Shown here one piece after another: positions 35,578 through 44,733 of a stretch of DNA of 64,000 nucleotides. Position 1 is the stretch's first letter; every line of letters begins with the position of its first letter. Made by a program: the position numbers and the translations under genes. Location: the NCBI RefSeq assembly GCF_000209655.1, contig NC_015458.1:1178001-1242000 (forward strand). The letters run 5' to 3'. The notes beneath the pieces are model-generated. The model saw nothing but the letters and a program-made list of their open reading frames with translations. It did not search any database and was not told where the DNA came from. This DNA is from Pusillimonas sp. T7-7 (GTDB taxonomy: Bacteria > Pseudomonadota > Gammaproteobacteria > Burkholderiales > Burkholderiaceae_B).

Positions 35578-36858
35578 TTATGTTGTTTCTTCTTCGTTAT
35601 GGTGGCGTTTAGCCAGTAACAGATCTTGTACCAGCACTTTCTCCTGATATAGGGTTGCGATTTCGTCATCTGACAAATTAAGAAACTCGCGGAGAATTTC
35701 ATGATTGTGTTCACCCAGCACATCAGCGTGCAGCTCAGTGCTGGGCGTCCAGCGCGAGAACCGAACGGGAAAGCCCGGGATATCAAATTTTCCAAGTATC
35801 TTGTCGTCGACCTGCCTGACGGTGCCGCGCTTGCGCAAATGCGGATGAGCCATGGCTTCATTCACGGTGAGTACTGGCGCGCAAGGTATTCTTCTTTGCT
35901 CAAGCACATCCAGCGCGGCATCGCGCGAGGGTAAAGCGGCCAGCCAGTCTTCGAATATGGCTTTGAGCGCAAGGTTATGATCTCGGCGCAAAGAAGCAGT
36001 AGCAAAACGATCGTCCTCAAGCAGTTCCGGCTTCTGGATCGCAGCTACGAATTGCTCCCACTGATGAGGCAGAATAGCCACGGTAATGTACTGATCGTCG
36101 CTGCAACGGAAAATCCCGGTCGGGCCGCCGTCTGGGTGCTGCGATCCGGTGCGGTGCGGTGCGTAGTTGGGCCGCAAGGAAACGCGCGGAACCGAAACCT
36201 CATGCATATGAAAATAAGTGTCGAGCAGTGAGGCTTCTACGTACTGCCCCTCCCCCATGCGCTCGCGGTGCAACAGGGCGAAGGCCACAGCCATTGCCGC
36301 TGCTATTCCTGTGGCGCCATCCCCCATCGCCATGGTGATGAGTGCTGGCTCGCCCTCTGGATCGCCTATCAGGTCCGTAATGCCAGCATAGGCTTGAGCA
36401 ATGTAGTCATAGCCTGGCTTTTGGCTGAGCTCCCCTTCCTGCCCCGCCAGTGAAATGGAGCACATGATGAGGCCAGGATGTATTTTCTTTAGATCCTCAT
36501 AACCCAGGCCGGCTCTATCCATGACTCCCGGGCTGAAGTTCTCGACCAGCACATCAAACCTGGGGATTAACGACTTAATAAGCTCTTTTCCCTGGGGGCT
36601 TTTAAAGTCCAGGGCCAGGCTTCTCTTAGAATGATTTTGCTGAATATAGTAGGTGCTCTGGCTTGACCCCTTATGTTCTGCCGAACGTGCGCGCAGGCCG
36701 CCTGCGCGTGTCCTGTCTCCAAAAGGCGCAAGCTCGAGTTTAACTACGTCGGCACCTAATTCAGCCATGATGCGTGTACATGTGGGTCCGGCCACAACTT
36801 GTGTCATGTCGAGTACGCGGTACCCTTTCAGCATAGGTAGATTAGGTTTCATAAACAT
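35578..36858 (-). CDS. CaiB/BaiF family CoA-transferase (first)
   Basis: A 426-residue class III CoA-transferase. It begins MLKGYRVLDMTQVVAGPTCT; the catalytic Asp lies in KPGYDYIAQAYAG (about residue 175). The segment VVKLELAPFGDRTR near 36 binds CoA. It moves CoA from a donor such as succinyl-CoA to a carboxylate. Two starts are possible, ATG 36858 (MFMKPNLP) and ATG 36852; the weak CGAG site is better spaced for the second. It sits with a GST upstream and a Bug receptor and DsbA-type isomerase downstream, all on the minus strand. Confidence 0.9.
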   Translation of the reverse strand: MFMKPNLPMLKGYRVLDMTQVVAGPTCTRIMAELGADVVKLELAPFGDRTRAGGLRARSAEHKGSSQSTYYIQQNHSKRSLALDFKSPQGKELIKSLIPRFDVLVENFSPGVMDRAGLGYEDLKKIHPGLIMCSISLAGQEGELSQKPGYDYIAQAYAGITDLIGDPEGEPALITMAMGDGATGIAAAMAVAFALLHRERMGEGQYVEASLLDTYFHMHEVSVPRVSLRPNYAPHRTGSQHPDGGPTGIFRCSDDQYITVAILPHQWEQFVAAIQKPELLEDDRFATASLRRDHNLALKAIFEDWLAALPSRDAALDVLEQRRIPCAPVLTVNEAMAHPHLRKRGTVRQVDDKILGKFDIPGFPVRFSRWTPSTELHADVLGEHNHEILREFLNLSDDEIATLYQEKVLVQDLLLAKRHHNEEETT

Positions 36859-36885
36859 CTCGACTTATGTAAAACATAGGTGAAT

Positions 36886-37590
36886 TCAACGCGACTGGAA
36901 TTGCGTATCGCCAAATAGATTGTTCCAACGCTCCCCCGAGGGTTTGGAACCACTGCGGTCGACTTTGTCCGACAGGATAGCCAGCCCGCGCTGTACCGCG
37001 GGCCGTGCGCGCACCGCACTGTACCAACGCTGTATATGAGGCCATTGCTCTATGTCCTGCCCTTGCCATTTATAGGGACGTAGCCAGGGATAGGTAGCAA
37101 TGTCGGCAAGAGAGTACTTGTCGCCGGCGATGTATTCAGACTCGGCCAGGCGTTTGTCCAGTACGCTGTACAAGCGCTGAGCTTCATTGGTATATCGATT
37201 AATGGCATACTCAATTTGCTCCGGCGCGTACTTTCGAAAGTGATGTGCCTGTCCAAGCATGGGCCCTACTCCACCCATTTGGAACATCAGCCACTGGACG
37301 ACGGCGTAATGTTCACGCGTGTCGGTGGGAAGTAAATCACTACCAGCCTTTTCGGCCAAATACATCATGATCGCTCCGGATTCAAAGAGCGGCAAAGTCC
37401 TGCCATCCGGTACGTCGTCATCGATAATGGCGGGTACTTTATTATTCGGGCTAATCTTCAGGAAGTCCGGCTGAAACTGTTCCCCCTTGCCGATATGCAC
37501 CGGGACAACAGTGTATGGCATGGCGAGCTCTTCCAGAAGGATCGATACTTTGTATGCATTGGGCGTCGACCAGAAATAAAGATGGATCAT
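36886..37590 (-). CDS. Glutathione S-transferase (Nu class, YfcG/YghU-like)
   Basis: A 234-residue two-domain GST. The N-terminal thioredoxin domain reads MIHLYFWSTPNAYKVSILLEE (split by the active-site segment STPNAYK, about residues 8-14, where Thr/Asn replace Tyr/Ser), with NNKVPAIIDDD and FESGAIMMYLAEK binding glutathione. The helical C-terminus includes SLADIATYPWLRPYKWQGQD. Nu-class members act as disulfide reductases or peroxidases. ATG 37590 is used; the longer extension is not conserved. It appears to head a minus-strand set GST-CaiB-Bug-isomerase, divergent from a LysR gene. Confidence 0.9.
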   Translation of the reverse strand: MIHLYFWSTPNAYKVSILLEELAMPYTVVPVHIGKGEQFQPDFLKISPNNKVPAIIDDDVPDGRTLPLFESGAIMMYLAEKAGSDLLPTDTREHYAVVQWLMFQMGGVGPMLGQAHHFRKYAPEQIEYAINRYTNEAQRLYSVLDKRLAESEYIAGDKYSLADIATYPWLRPYKWQGQDIEQWPHIQRWYSAVRARPAVQRGLAILSDKVDRSGSKPSGERWNNLFGDTQFQSR

Positions 37591-37751
37591 GAGGCAAGCG
37601 CCTTTAATATATAAAAGTAAATGTCCATGCCTGGATGATAGGAACATTGTTCGTGCAGGAAAAATACAATCTGGCGATTGCGCTATACATGGAAGCTATG
37701 GCTCTTGGCGTTGCTGTATAAACCTGCCGATCCCACTGAAAGGTAAACAAC

Positions 37752-38762
37752 ATGGAACTGAGGCAACTTAAATATTTCGTGCGTATCGTGGAGCTTGGAA
37801 GTCTTTCACGGGCATCACGAGATTTGTATATTGCTCAACCGGCATTGAGCAGCCAGGTGGCGAATCTAGAAGATGAGTTGGGAGTTCGCTTGCTTTCGCG
37901 CAGCGTACGAGGAGTCGTTCCTACCACTGCCGGCCATAAGCTCTACCACCATGCGCAGGCGGTACTGCGACAAATCGAACGGTTGGCCTCTGAAGTCAGC
38001 AACGAATCCGCAACCCCTAGTGGGCCTGTTTCGATCGGGATCCCAACAAGCGCTGCAAACGTACTGGCCGGCCCATTGATCGCTGCCACCCAACAGCGAT
38101 TTCCTGATATTCAACTGCAGATAGTCGAAAGCCTGAGCGGGCATCTAGAGGAGCTTGTCACCAACGGGCGCATTGAAATTAGTCTCTTATTCGATGATCC
38201 GTTTATGGAAGAAGAGCAGCTATCGTCAAATAAAAAAAGCAGTGCTACCAACTTCAGAAGAATTCCACTTTTGGACGAAGAACTCTTTCTGCTTGCAGCG
38301 CCTGGCGGCCATGCTTCAACAAACGCAGACATCAGCATTCAGGACGCATCCAAGCTGCGTTTCGTGCTTCCTGGAAGAACCAACGCAACACGAAAATTGA
38401 TCGATCATGTGTTTGAGTCAGCGGGACATTCTCTGAATGTCATGACCGAATTGGATTCTTTATCGACCATACAATCCATCGTAGCGAGCGGCCTGGGCGT
38501 CACCATTCTTTCCTTGTCTTCCATTGTTGGGCCCAGAGACCCATCAATTTTGAGCGCCCATTCGATTTTCGACGCCCGGCTCCGACGGCGGCTATCTATG
38601 TGTTGTTCAGATATTGTCGCCCTTGGAGCAGCCGCTGAATGCATCATCACTTTACTTCCCGAGTTGATCCATGAGCTTGTTGAGCAGGATCGTTGGCCTG
38701 GCGCGAGGCTCATTACAATGTCGAACGGTACACCATCACGAATAGATATACCGTTAGCGTAA
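37752..38762 (+). CDS. LysR family regulator (catabolic block, first)
   Basis: A 336-residue LysR protein. The HTH is MELRQLKYFVRIVELGSLS with RDLYIAQPALSSQVANLEDELG (first 50 residues), close to the Nac/Cbl-like subgroup (the ELRQLKYF start). The effector domain follows from about residue 90. It is divergent from the GST-CaiB-Bug-isomerase operon (161-base gap) and 62 bases upstream of a CaiB gene on its own strand, so it may control both. The effector is probably an intermediate of the pathway; not identifiable here. Confidence 0.88.
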   Translation: MELRQLKYFVRIVELGSLSRASRDLYIAQPALSSQVANLEDELGVRLLSRSVRGVVPTTAGHKLYHHAQAVLRQIERLASEVSNESATPSGPVSIGIPTSAANVLAGPLIAATQQRFPDIQLQIVESLSGHLEELVTNGRIEISLLFDDPFMEEEQLSSNKKSSATNFRRIPLLDEELFLLAAPGGHASTNADISIQDASKLRFVLPGRTNATRKLIDHVFESAGHSLNVMTELDSLSTIQSIVASGLGVTILSLSSIVGPRDPSILSAHSIFDARLRRRLSMCCSDIVALGAAAECIITLLPELIHELVEQDRWPGARLITMSNGTPSRIDIPLA

Positions 38763-38824
38763 AGTCCTATAAGTCAAAAACCGATGTCTTGTCGTAGACT
38801 GTAAAACATATTTTTCGACCTGCG

Positions 38825-40066
38825 ATGGACATGAAGAGAATACTTTCCGGCACCATAGTTCTTGACCTGACCCGCTTCTTCTCGGGACCTCAGGCCACAT
38901 TGCTTTTAGCCGCAATGGGAGCCGAGGTAATCAAGGTCGACGACCCCAAAACAGGCGATCCCACTGCATTTTCCCCACCGCTGGCGGGCCCCAACGGCGT
39001 GTCATTCAACGCGCAGACGGACACAGACATGGGGATCGCATATCTCAAAAGGGCTCGTGGGAAAAAGTCGATCAACTTGGATCTAAAATCCGAGGCCGGT
39101 CTGGCCGTTTTCAAGCGGCTGGTAGCCGCGGCCGATGTGGTGATCGATAACTTCAGCGTTGGGGTCCTTGAGCGCCTGGGGCTAGACTACCAAAGCTTGT
39201 CAGAGGTCAACTCTTCGATTATTTGCTGCTCGCTTACAGGCTATGGAAGCACAGGACCAGATCGTGGGCTGAAGGCCTATGACCTGATGGTGCAGGCAGC
39301 TGTTGGCTTGATGAGCGTTACGGGCGAGGAAGGCGCTCCACCCGTAAAGGCCGGCTCTCCAATTTCCGACGCGATTGCAGGCGTATTCGCGGCCAATGGT
39401 ATTGTCGCCGCTCTGCTGCATCGAGAACGAACCGGAGAAGGCCAGGCTATCGATGTTTCGATGGCCGATTGTCTCTTTTCGTTGATCTTTGACGAACCCT
39501 TCGATTGCTACGAGCAGCTAGGCATTCCGCAGCGCCAAGGCAGCCGTATTATGCGTTTCTCTCCTTTCAACTCATACCAGACACTGGACGGCTGGGTCGT
39601 GTTGGGGACTGCAAACGATGGGGACTGGCACAAGCTTCTGGGAGTAATAGACAGATCGGATCTCCACGCTAATCCCGACATGATGAGCCTGAGCTGGCGT
39701 TTGGCGAACAACCGTGCTGTAGATACGATTGTTGCCGAGTGGACCAAGACGCTCAGCACTTCTCAGATCGTTGAACGCATGATGACAGCAAATATACCCT
39801 GCAGTCCAGTTAGATCAATCAGCGATGTCATGTCGTGGGAGCAGCTTGCCCAGCGAGATATGTTCAATAAGTTGTGGAACCCCTTGGCCAAATCACACGT
39901 TGCCGCATTCGGCCCGGGATTTCCCATCAAATTCAGCGCAACGCCTGCCGATTACTCGAAGCCTGCACCTTTGCCAGGCGAACATACAAACGAAATACTT
40001 GCCCGGCTTGCTGGTTTAAATGCTGAAGAAATTCAGCATCTTGCCGACCAAGGAACTATTCGCTAA
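38825..40066 (+). CDS. CaiB/BaiF family CoA-transferase (second)
   Basis: A 413-residue class III CoA-transferase, with the N-terminal ILSGTIVLDLTRFFSGPQAT, VIKVDDPKTGDPT for CoA binding and the catalytic Asp in LKAYDLMVQAAVG (about residue 155). It is only distantly similar to the copies at 35578 and 43000 and has the shorter YDLMVQA form, so it likely handles a different acid. It follows the LysR gene in the same direction and ends 31 bases before a terminator hairpin. Confidence 0.9.
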   Translation: MDMKRILSGTIVLDLTRFFSGPQATLLLAAMGAEVIKVDDPKTGDPTAFSPPLAGPNGVSFNAQTDTDMGIAYLKRARGKKSINLDLKSEAGLAVFKRLVAAADVVIDNFSVGVLERLGLDYQSLSEVNSSIICCSLTGYGSTGPDRGLKAYDLMVQAAVGLMSVTGEEGAPPVKAGSPISDAIAGVFAANGIVAALLHRERTGEGQAIDVSMADCLFSLIFDEPFDCYEQLGIPQRQGSRIMRFSPFNSYQTLDGWVVLGTANDGDWHKLLGVIDRSDLHANPDMMSLSWRLANNRAVDTIVAEWTKTLSTSQIVERMMTANIPCSPVRSISDVMSWEQLAQRDMFNKLWNPLAKSHVAAFGPGFPIKFSATPADYSKPAPLPGEHTNEILARLAGLNAEEIQHLADQGTIR

Positions 40067-40096
40067 CGCAGCTTTCCACCCCCCACTCTGCGTAAT

Positions 40097-40124
40097 CACA
40101 ACCTTCAAAAGCTTGAAGGTTGTG
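40097..40124. terminator. Bidirectional hairpin between convergent genes
   Basis: A perfect 12-base stem, CACAACCTTCAA (40097-40108) with TTGAAGGTTGTG (40113-40124), around an AAGC loop. It lies between the CaiB gene ending at 40066 and the LysR gene ending at 40195. No strong T run follows on either side. Confidence 0.65.
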
Positions 40125-40194
40125 TGCATTCCCGCCGTAACCGGACGGTTTGATGATGTGCCAAGCAGCAGAGCCGTATCTACAACTCTTTGCC

Positions 40195-41136
40195 CTACGA
40201 CTGACGGGCCTCTGCAACCTGGGGATCATTCAATAGAATATCGGCAAACTGCCGCACCAGCGTGGCTTGATCCCCTTCTTCGGCACGCAGCACCAAATGC
40301 AGCGTTCGTTCGGCCCAGGGGTCTGTAATGGGCAGCGCAACCAACTGTCCTGGCCCGGTCGCCGTACCCGCTATGCTGGCGGGCACTATGGCGATGCCCA
40401 CACCGGCCCGCACCATGTATAGCGTTGCATTGAAATTGTGTACATGCACACGCACTTTCATGGTTTTTCCAGCCAGGCGCGCCTGGTTGGCCAAGAACAG
40501 AAAGTTGCTGCTCGTGCGCAGTATGGACACCAGATCATGTTCCAAAATGTCCTCAAACGATGTGCGAGGTGTGCGCGCCAAGGGGTGGTCCGGCCGCACC
40601 ACGCAGACCAAGCGGTCTTGCGCATACAGCAGGCGTTTAAGGCTGGGCAACGGCTCCAAGTCCGCACCGATGCCGATGTCGGCCACGCCCTCCTCGATCG
40701 CATTGCTGATCTTCAAGCTTTCCTGCTCTTTAAGATCGACATTGATTCCTGTATTGCCGGTCAGGAAACGGGCAAGGCTAGGTATCAGAAAACCATTGAG
40801 CGAACTGCTGTTGGCCAGCACCCTGATGGAGCCGCGCAGGTTATTGGAATAGTCGCTGAGCTCCGCGTGCATGGTCTGAACATCCGCCAGCAGCTTCTTG
40901 GCGTGGCGTGCCAGAACCTCTCCAGCTGGTGTCGTTGTCATGCCTTTCGAGGTCCGCACAAATAGCTCGCCGCCCACCGTGTACTCAAGGTTCTTCAGCC
41001 GGTAGCTGGCTGAAGAAGCCGTCATGTGCATCGCGGCAGCCCCAGCCGACAGGTTTTGGGCCTGGACTATAGCAAGAAAAAGCCTGAGGTCTTTGAGCTC
41101 GTAGCGCAATATGGTATCCCATTGATCGTTATCCAA
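40195..41136 (-). CDS. LysR family regulator (catabolic block, second)
   Basis: A 313-residue LysR regulator. The HTH region is LKDLRLFLAIVQAQNLSAGA followed by AMHMTASSASYRLKNLEYTVGGELFVR. The effector domain includes EEGVADIGIGADLEPL and GVGIAIVPASIAGTA. It lies on the minus strand downstream of the Bug-crotonase operon and separated from it by a strong intrinsic terminator (41178-41212), so it has its own promoter. It probably regulates the adjacent CaiB-Bug-crotonase genes; this is positional inference. Confidence 0.88.
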   Translation of the reverse strand: MDNDQWDTILRYELKDLRLFLAIVQAQNLSAGAAAMHMTASSASYRLKNLEYTVGGELFVRTSKGMTTTPAGEVLARHAKKLLADVQTMHAELSDYSNNLRGSIRVLANSSSLNGFLIPSLARFLTGNTGINVDLKEQESLKISNAIEEGVADIGIGADLEPLPSLKRLLYAQDRLVCVVRPDHPLARTPRTSFEDILEHDLVSILRTSSNFLFLANQARLAGKTMKVRVHVHNFNATLYMVRAGVGIAIVPASIAGTATGPGQLVALPITDPWAERTLHLVLRAEEGDQATLVRQFADILLNDPQVAEARQS

Positions 41137-41177
41137 ACAGCTTGGCTAATAATCATAAGCTTTTTGCCGCACAGACG

Positions 41178-41212
41178 AAAAACCCCAGGCTCCCGCGCCA
41201 GGGAACCAGGGG
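41178..41212 (-). terminator. Intrinsic terminator after the crotonase gene
   Basis: On the minus strand 41212-41201 pairs with 41194-41183 (a CCCC-rich arm with a GGGG-rich arm, one mismatch and one wobble) around a six-base loop, and is followed at once by TTTTT (41182-41178). It sits 25 bases after the crotonase stop, a textbook Rho-independent site. Confidence 0.85.
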
Positions 41213-41236
41213 CGTCAATCGGTGACGATCACGTCA

Positions 41237-42022
41237 TTAATTGGACTTTTGTTTTGCCTTGACGAATTCACCCATGTACTTCTGCGGCTCACCGGTGTTG
41301 AAGGCTTGCGCGAACTCGCGCACACCATTGAGAATAGATGTCTCAAGCGGCTCGTTTTCCCACTCGCGCAACAGCCTTTTCTGCTGCGCCAGGGCGGCCG
41401 GCCCCAGGTCGGTCATCAAGCGGGCAATACGTGTAACCTCTTCGTCCAAGTCGGCCAGCGGCACTACACTGTCAAGCAGCCCCCAGCTGTGAGCCTTGTC
41501 AGCTTCCACGATCTCACCCGTCAACAGCATCCAATTGGAACGCGCCGTGCCAATCAGCCTGGGAAGCAAGGCAGCTTGAATAATGGACGGTATGCCTACC
41601 TTGACCTCGGGCATGCCCATTTTGGCCTCATCCGCCCCAACGCGGAAATCGCACGCGAGTGCAAATTCCATTCCTCCGCCCAAGCACCAGCCTGGAATGC
41701 GGGCAATGACGGGTTTGGGCAGCAGGCGTACCGCATCGGAAAGCTTGCGCAGACCATCGATGAAGGCTTCGGCGCGCTGCATGTCGAAGTCCACCATTTC
41801 CTTGATATCGGCGCCGGCAATGAAAGCCCGGTCGCCCTCGCCGCGCACAACCAGCACGCGGATGTCGTCGCGATCAGCTATATGCGCCAATGCCGCGGAC
41901 AGCGCTTGAATGACCGGCGTACCCAAAATGTTCAACTTGCCGGCATTCTGGATGCGCAGTGTGCCAATGCCGCTACTATCCACCGATAAGTCGGCGTATT
42001 CAGACCAAGCGTGTGTATTCAT
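41237..42022 (-). CDS. Enoyl-CoA hydratase/isomerase (crotonase) family protein
   Basis: A 261-residue crotonase. The oxyanion-hole segments are present: AFIAGADIKEM (about 66-76) and GWCLGGGMEFALACDF (about 111-126). The first catalytic Glu of true hydratases is kept at Glu139 (MPEVKVGIP), but at the position of the second (Glu164 of rat crotonase) there is Trp164 in NWMLLTG. The glycine-rich GAGGT loop is also replaced (IPSIIQAALL). It is therefore unlikely to be a standard hydratase and may isomerise, cleave or decarboxylate. ATG 42022 has GAGG six bases before it and lies eight bases after the Bug stop. Confidence 0.88.
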   Translation of the reverse strand: MNTHAWSEYADLSVDSSGIGTLRIQNAGKLNILGTPVIQALSAALAHIADRDDIRVLVVRGEGDRAFIAGADIKEMVDFDMQRAEAFIDGLRKLSDAVRLLPKPVIARIPGWCLGGGMEFALACDFRVGADEAKMGMPEVKVGIPSIIQAALLPRLIGTARSNWMLLTGEIVEADKAHSWGLLDSVVPLADLDEEVTRIARLMTDLGPAALAQQKRLLREWENEPLETSILNGVREFAQAFNTGEPQKYMGEFVKAKQKSN

Positions 42023-42030
42023 GATTGACC

Positions 42031-42996
42031 TCAAAGCTTTTCAAAACCAATGGTCTGAACCACGTCTTGCCACCTTGCGTTGGACTCTTCTATGATCTTC
42101 TTGAACTCCTCGGGGGTGGTATGGTCGGGGACGGCGCCCTGCTTTTCAATCAAGTCAATCACCTTGGGGTCGGCCAGCACTTCACCCACCGCTTTATTTA
42201 GAGTTTCGAGCGCCTCGGCTGGAATCCCGGCCGGGGCTGCCATGCCGAACCACGATGGCGTATTCAGCTGTGGATAGCCGACTTCCGCATAGGTAGGCAC
42301 GTCTGGCAGGCTTTTGACGCGAGTTGGTGCGGCCACGGCAAGCGGACGAAACGCCCCGGCGGCGATCTGCCCGGCGGACGACGGAAGGTTGTCAAAAACC
42401 ACGTCGATCTGGCCACCCAGAAGCCCGTTCAACGCAGGGCCCAGGCCGTTGTACGGCACGTGAAGCATGTCAGTTTTTGTCGCGCTCAGGAAACGCTCGC
42501 CGAACAAATGGCTATAGCCTCCAAGCCCGGAAGATCCAAACGCAAATTTGCCAGGATCCGCCTTCAAGGTGTCGACCAATTGCTGGAAGGTCTTGATGTC
42601 GGACTTCGCATTCACATCAAGGACACCCAGCACGTTGGCCAGGTTGCTGATGGGTGTGAAATCTTTGACCGGGTCGTATTGTGGTTTGCTTTGCACGCTG
42701 GGGTTGACTGCATGCGAACTCTCGACGGCCATTACCAGGGTGTAGCCGTCGGGCTTTTGGCGTGCGGCGTATGCACTACCCACCGCGCCACCGGCTCCAG
42801 GCTTGTTGACGATCACAACGGACTGGCCCAGAACATCGCTAAGCTTGGTGGCCACGATACGTGCGATGAGGTCAGTGGTCCCTCCGGGTGCGTACGGAAC
42901 AATGAACTCGACGGCGCGATCCGGATAGGCCGCAGCCGCAACGGTTGAAAATGAAAACAGACATGTGGCGATGCCAACTTTTAAATGTTTACGCAT
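42031..42996 (-). CDS. Bug-family periplasmic solute-binding protein (second)
   Basis: A 321-residue Bug/TctC receptor. A signal peptide ends AAAAYPD-like; the mature start is YPDRAVEFIVPYAPGGTTDL and GGAVGSAYAARQKPDGYTL follows. Ligands are carboxylates. It begins three bases after the CaiB gene at 43000 and is followed eight bases on by the crotonase, so CaiB-Bug-crotonase form a tight operon: uptake, CoA activation, then crotonase chemistry. No TctA/TctB membrane genes are in the window. Confidence 0.9.
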   Translation of the reverse strand: MRKHLKVGIATCLFSFSTVAAAAYPDRAVEFIVPYAPGGTTDLIARIVATKLSDVLGQSVVIVNKPGAGGAVGSAYAARQKPDGYTLVMAVESSHAVNPSVQSKPQYDPVKDFTPISNLANVLGVLDVNAKSDIKTFQQLVDTLKADPGKFAFGSSGLGGYSHLFGERFLSATKTDMLHVPYNGLGPALNGLLGGQIDVVFDNLPSSAGQIAAGAFRPLAVAAPTRVKSLPDVPTYAEVGYPQLNTPSWFGMAAPAGIPAEALETLNKAVGEVLADPKVIDLIEKQGAVPDHTTPEEFKKIIEESNARWQDVVQTIGFEKL

Positions 42997-42999
42997 TCT

Positions 43000-44190
43000 T
43001 TATCTCTCAATATTTATATTCAAGCACCCAAGCACCGACTCTGTATGCTCGCCCAGCAAAGGCGGAGCAGCAGGGTTCGTGCTGTCTTCTTGGTTTCCGG
43101 CCAACATGGGGTTTTTGACCAGATTGATTTCACCCAGCTTGGGATGGGTGGTTTTTTGTAGCATTTGGCGGTGCAGGACCTGCTCGTCCTGAAACACCTC
43201 TTCAAGCGAATTGACCGAACCCCACGATATGCCTAGCGTATCGAGCGCCTCGGTCCAGTATTGGCGTGGTTTCGTTGCCAGTACTTCGCCCAGGATGTTT
43301 CGCAGTTCGGCCAAATGGTTGATCCGGCCGCTGTTCGTCTGAAATCGGACGTCCTGTGCAAGCTCTGGCATGCCGCAGAAATCACAGAAGCGTGCGAATT
43401 GCGTGTCGTTGCCGATCGCCAGGATGAAAAAGCCATCGCTGGCCCGGAAGACCTCGTAGGGTGCCAAGTTGGGATGCGCGTTGCCGGTGCGCTGCGGACT
43501 TGCGCCCGACACCAGGAAGTTGGCGGCCTGATTAGCATTCATGGCCACAGCCACATCCAGCAGCGCCAGGTCCAGCCAAGTACCCTGCCCTGTCTGCACG
43601 CGTTGGAACAAAGCCGCCAAAACTGCGGACGTGGCGTACATGCCGGTCGTAATGTCCACCACGGCCACACCCGTTCGCAAAGGCCCAGCTCCAAGTTCGC
43701 CATCGGCCGGACCCGTGTAGCTCATCAGCCCACCTAGACCCTGGAAAATGTAGTCGTAGCCGGGACGGTGCGCCTTGGGTCCGGTTTGTCCGTAGCCCGT
43801 AATGGACGCATAGATCAGCCGTGGGTTCACGGCTTTGAGGCTATCGTAATCCAGTCCGTACTTTTTCAATGTGCCGACACGGAAGTTTTCCACCAGCACG
43901 TCGGCCTCACGGATGAGTGCCAGCAGCTGCTGCCTGTCGGCTTCTTGGGTAAAGTCCAGCGCAACCGACTTCTTGCCGCGATTACAGCACGTAAAGTAGG
44001 CGGACAAAGTATCGCCTTCTACGGATTCCAGATAGGGAGGCCCCCAGCCGCGTGTATCGTCACCACTGCCGGGTCTTTCAATCTTGATGACTTCCGCGCC
44101 CAGATCAGCCAAATTCTGGGTGCACCATGGTCCGGCCAATATGCGTGATAAATCTACTACTTTTATGCCCTTCAATGCCGAACCCAACAT
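43000..44190 (-). CDS. CaiB/BaiF family CoA-transferase (third)
   Basis: A 396-residue class III CoA-transferase: ALKGIKVVDLSRILAGPWCT at the N-terminus, VIKIERPGSGDDTRGWGPPY for CoA, catalytic Asp in RPGYDYIFQGLGG (about residue 146), and GEHTESVL at the end. It resembles succinyl-CoA:carboxylate transferases of the SucCoA-mesaconate/itaconate type, which use exactly this RGWGPPY motif, but substrate is uncertain. It heads the CaiB-Bug-crotonase operon. Upstream (44191-44389) is an AT-rich promoter stretch followed by a LysR remnant, probably its lost regulator. Confidence 0.9.
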   Translation of the reverse strand: MLGSALKGIKVVDLSRILAGPWCTQNLADLGAEVIKIERPGSGDDTRGWGPPYLESVEGDTLSAYFTCCNRGKKSVALDFTQEADRQQLLALIREADVLVENFRVGTLKKYGLDYDSLKAVNPRLIYASITGYGQTGPKAHRPGYDYIFQGLGGLMSYTGPADGELGAGPLRTGVAVVDITTGMYATSAVLAALFQRVQTGQGTWLDLALLDVAVAMNANQAANFLVSGASPQRTGNAHPNLAPYEVFRASDGFFILAIGNDTQFARFCDFCGMPELAQDVRFQTNSGRINHLAELRNILGEVLATKPRQYWTEALDTLGISWGSVNSLEEVFQDEQVLHRQMLQKTTHPKLGEINLVKNPMLAGNQEDSTNPAAPPLLGEHTESVLGCLNINIER

Positions 44191-44389
44191 ATGCCCGCTC
44201 TAGTCCAAATGATGCATAAGAGTCTAAAACGGAAGAAAATGTGTAGCCAGTTGAAGTTTTTGATGGCGGCGTTCGAATTTATTCAACACCTTGTGCATCG
44301 GGCAATGAGCCGTGTCGAGGCTAGAAGTAAAAAATATATGGCTGAGCTTGTATTTTTCGAAATTGATCCGCCACATTCATATTTTTGGT

Positions 44390-44733
44390 TCAAAAAACCC
44401 TGCCCCTATCCAGGCGTTTCCATTCGTGCTCTAGCTGAGCAATCAGGTCCTCTGCGAACGCGGACTGGTTACGCTCTTTCAAAGTGATCAAACCCAGAAC
44501 ACGGCTGACCCTCGGTTGCACCAGAGGGCGGACCGAGAGCCCAATACTCAAAGCTTCAGCCAGCGCCCCTTCTGGAACGATGGCGATACCGACCCCATTT
44601 GCCACGAATTGCAACATGGTCGCGAACTGCGTCACGGTAATGTTGTGGGAAAGGTTCAACCCAGCTGTAATGGCGGTTGCATCGATCAACCGACGCGTTC
44701 GTGGACCTTGTGTTCCAAAACAGTTTGTCGACT
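44390..44733 (-). pseudogene. LysR regulator remnant, C-terminal part
   Basis: An open frame from just after the usp stop reads FGTQGPRTRRLIDATAITAG, then VTQFATMLQFVANGVGIAIVPEGAL and KERNQSAFAEDLIAQLEHEW to a stop at 44390. This is the last third of a LysR effector domain; the HTH and the first effector lobe are missing. The break is at the usp gene, so an insertion or deletion there removed the front. It is probably the former regulator of the neighbouring CaiB operon. Confidence 0.75.
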
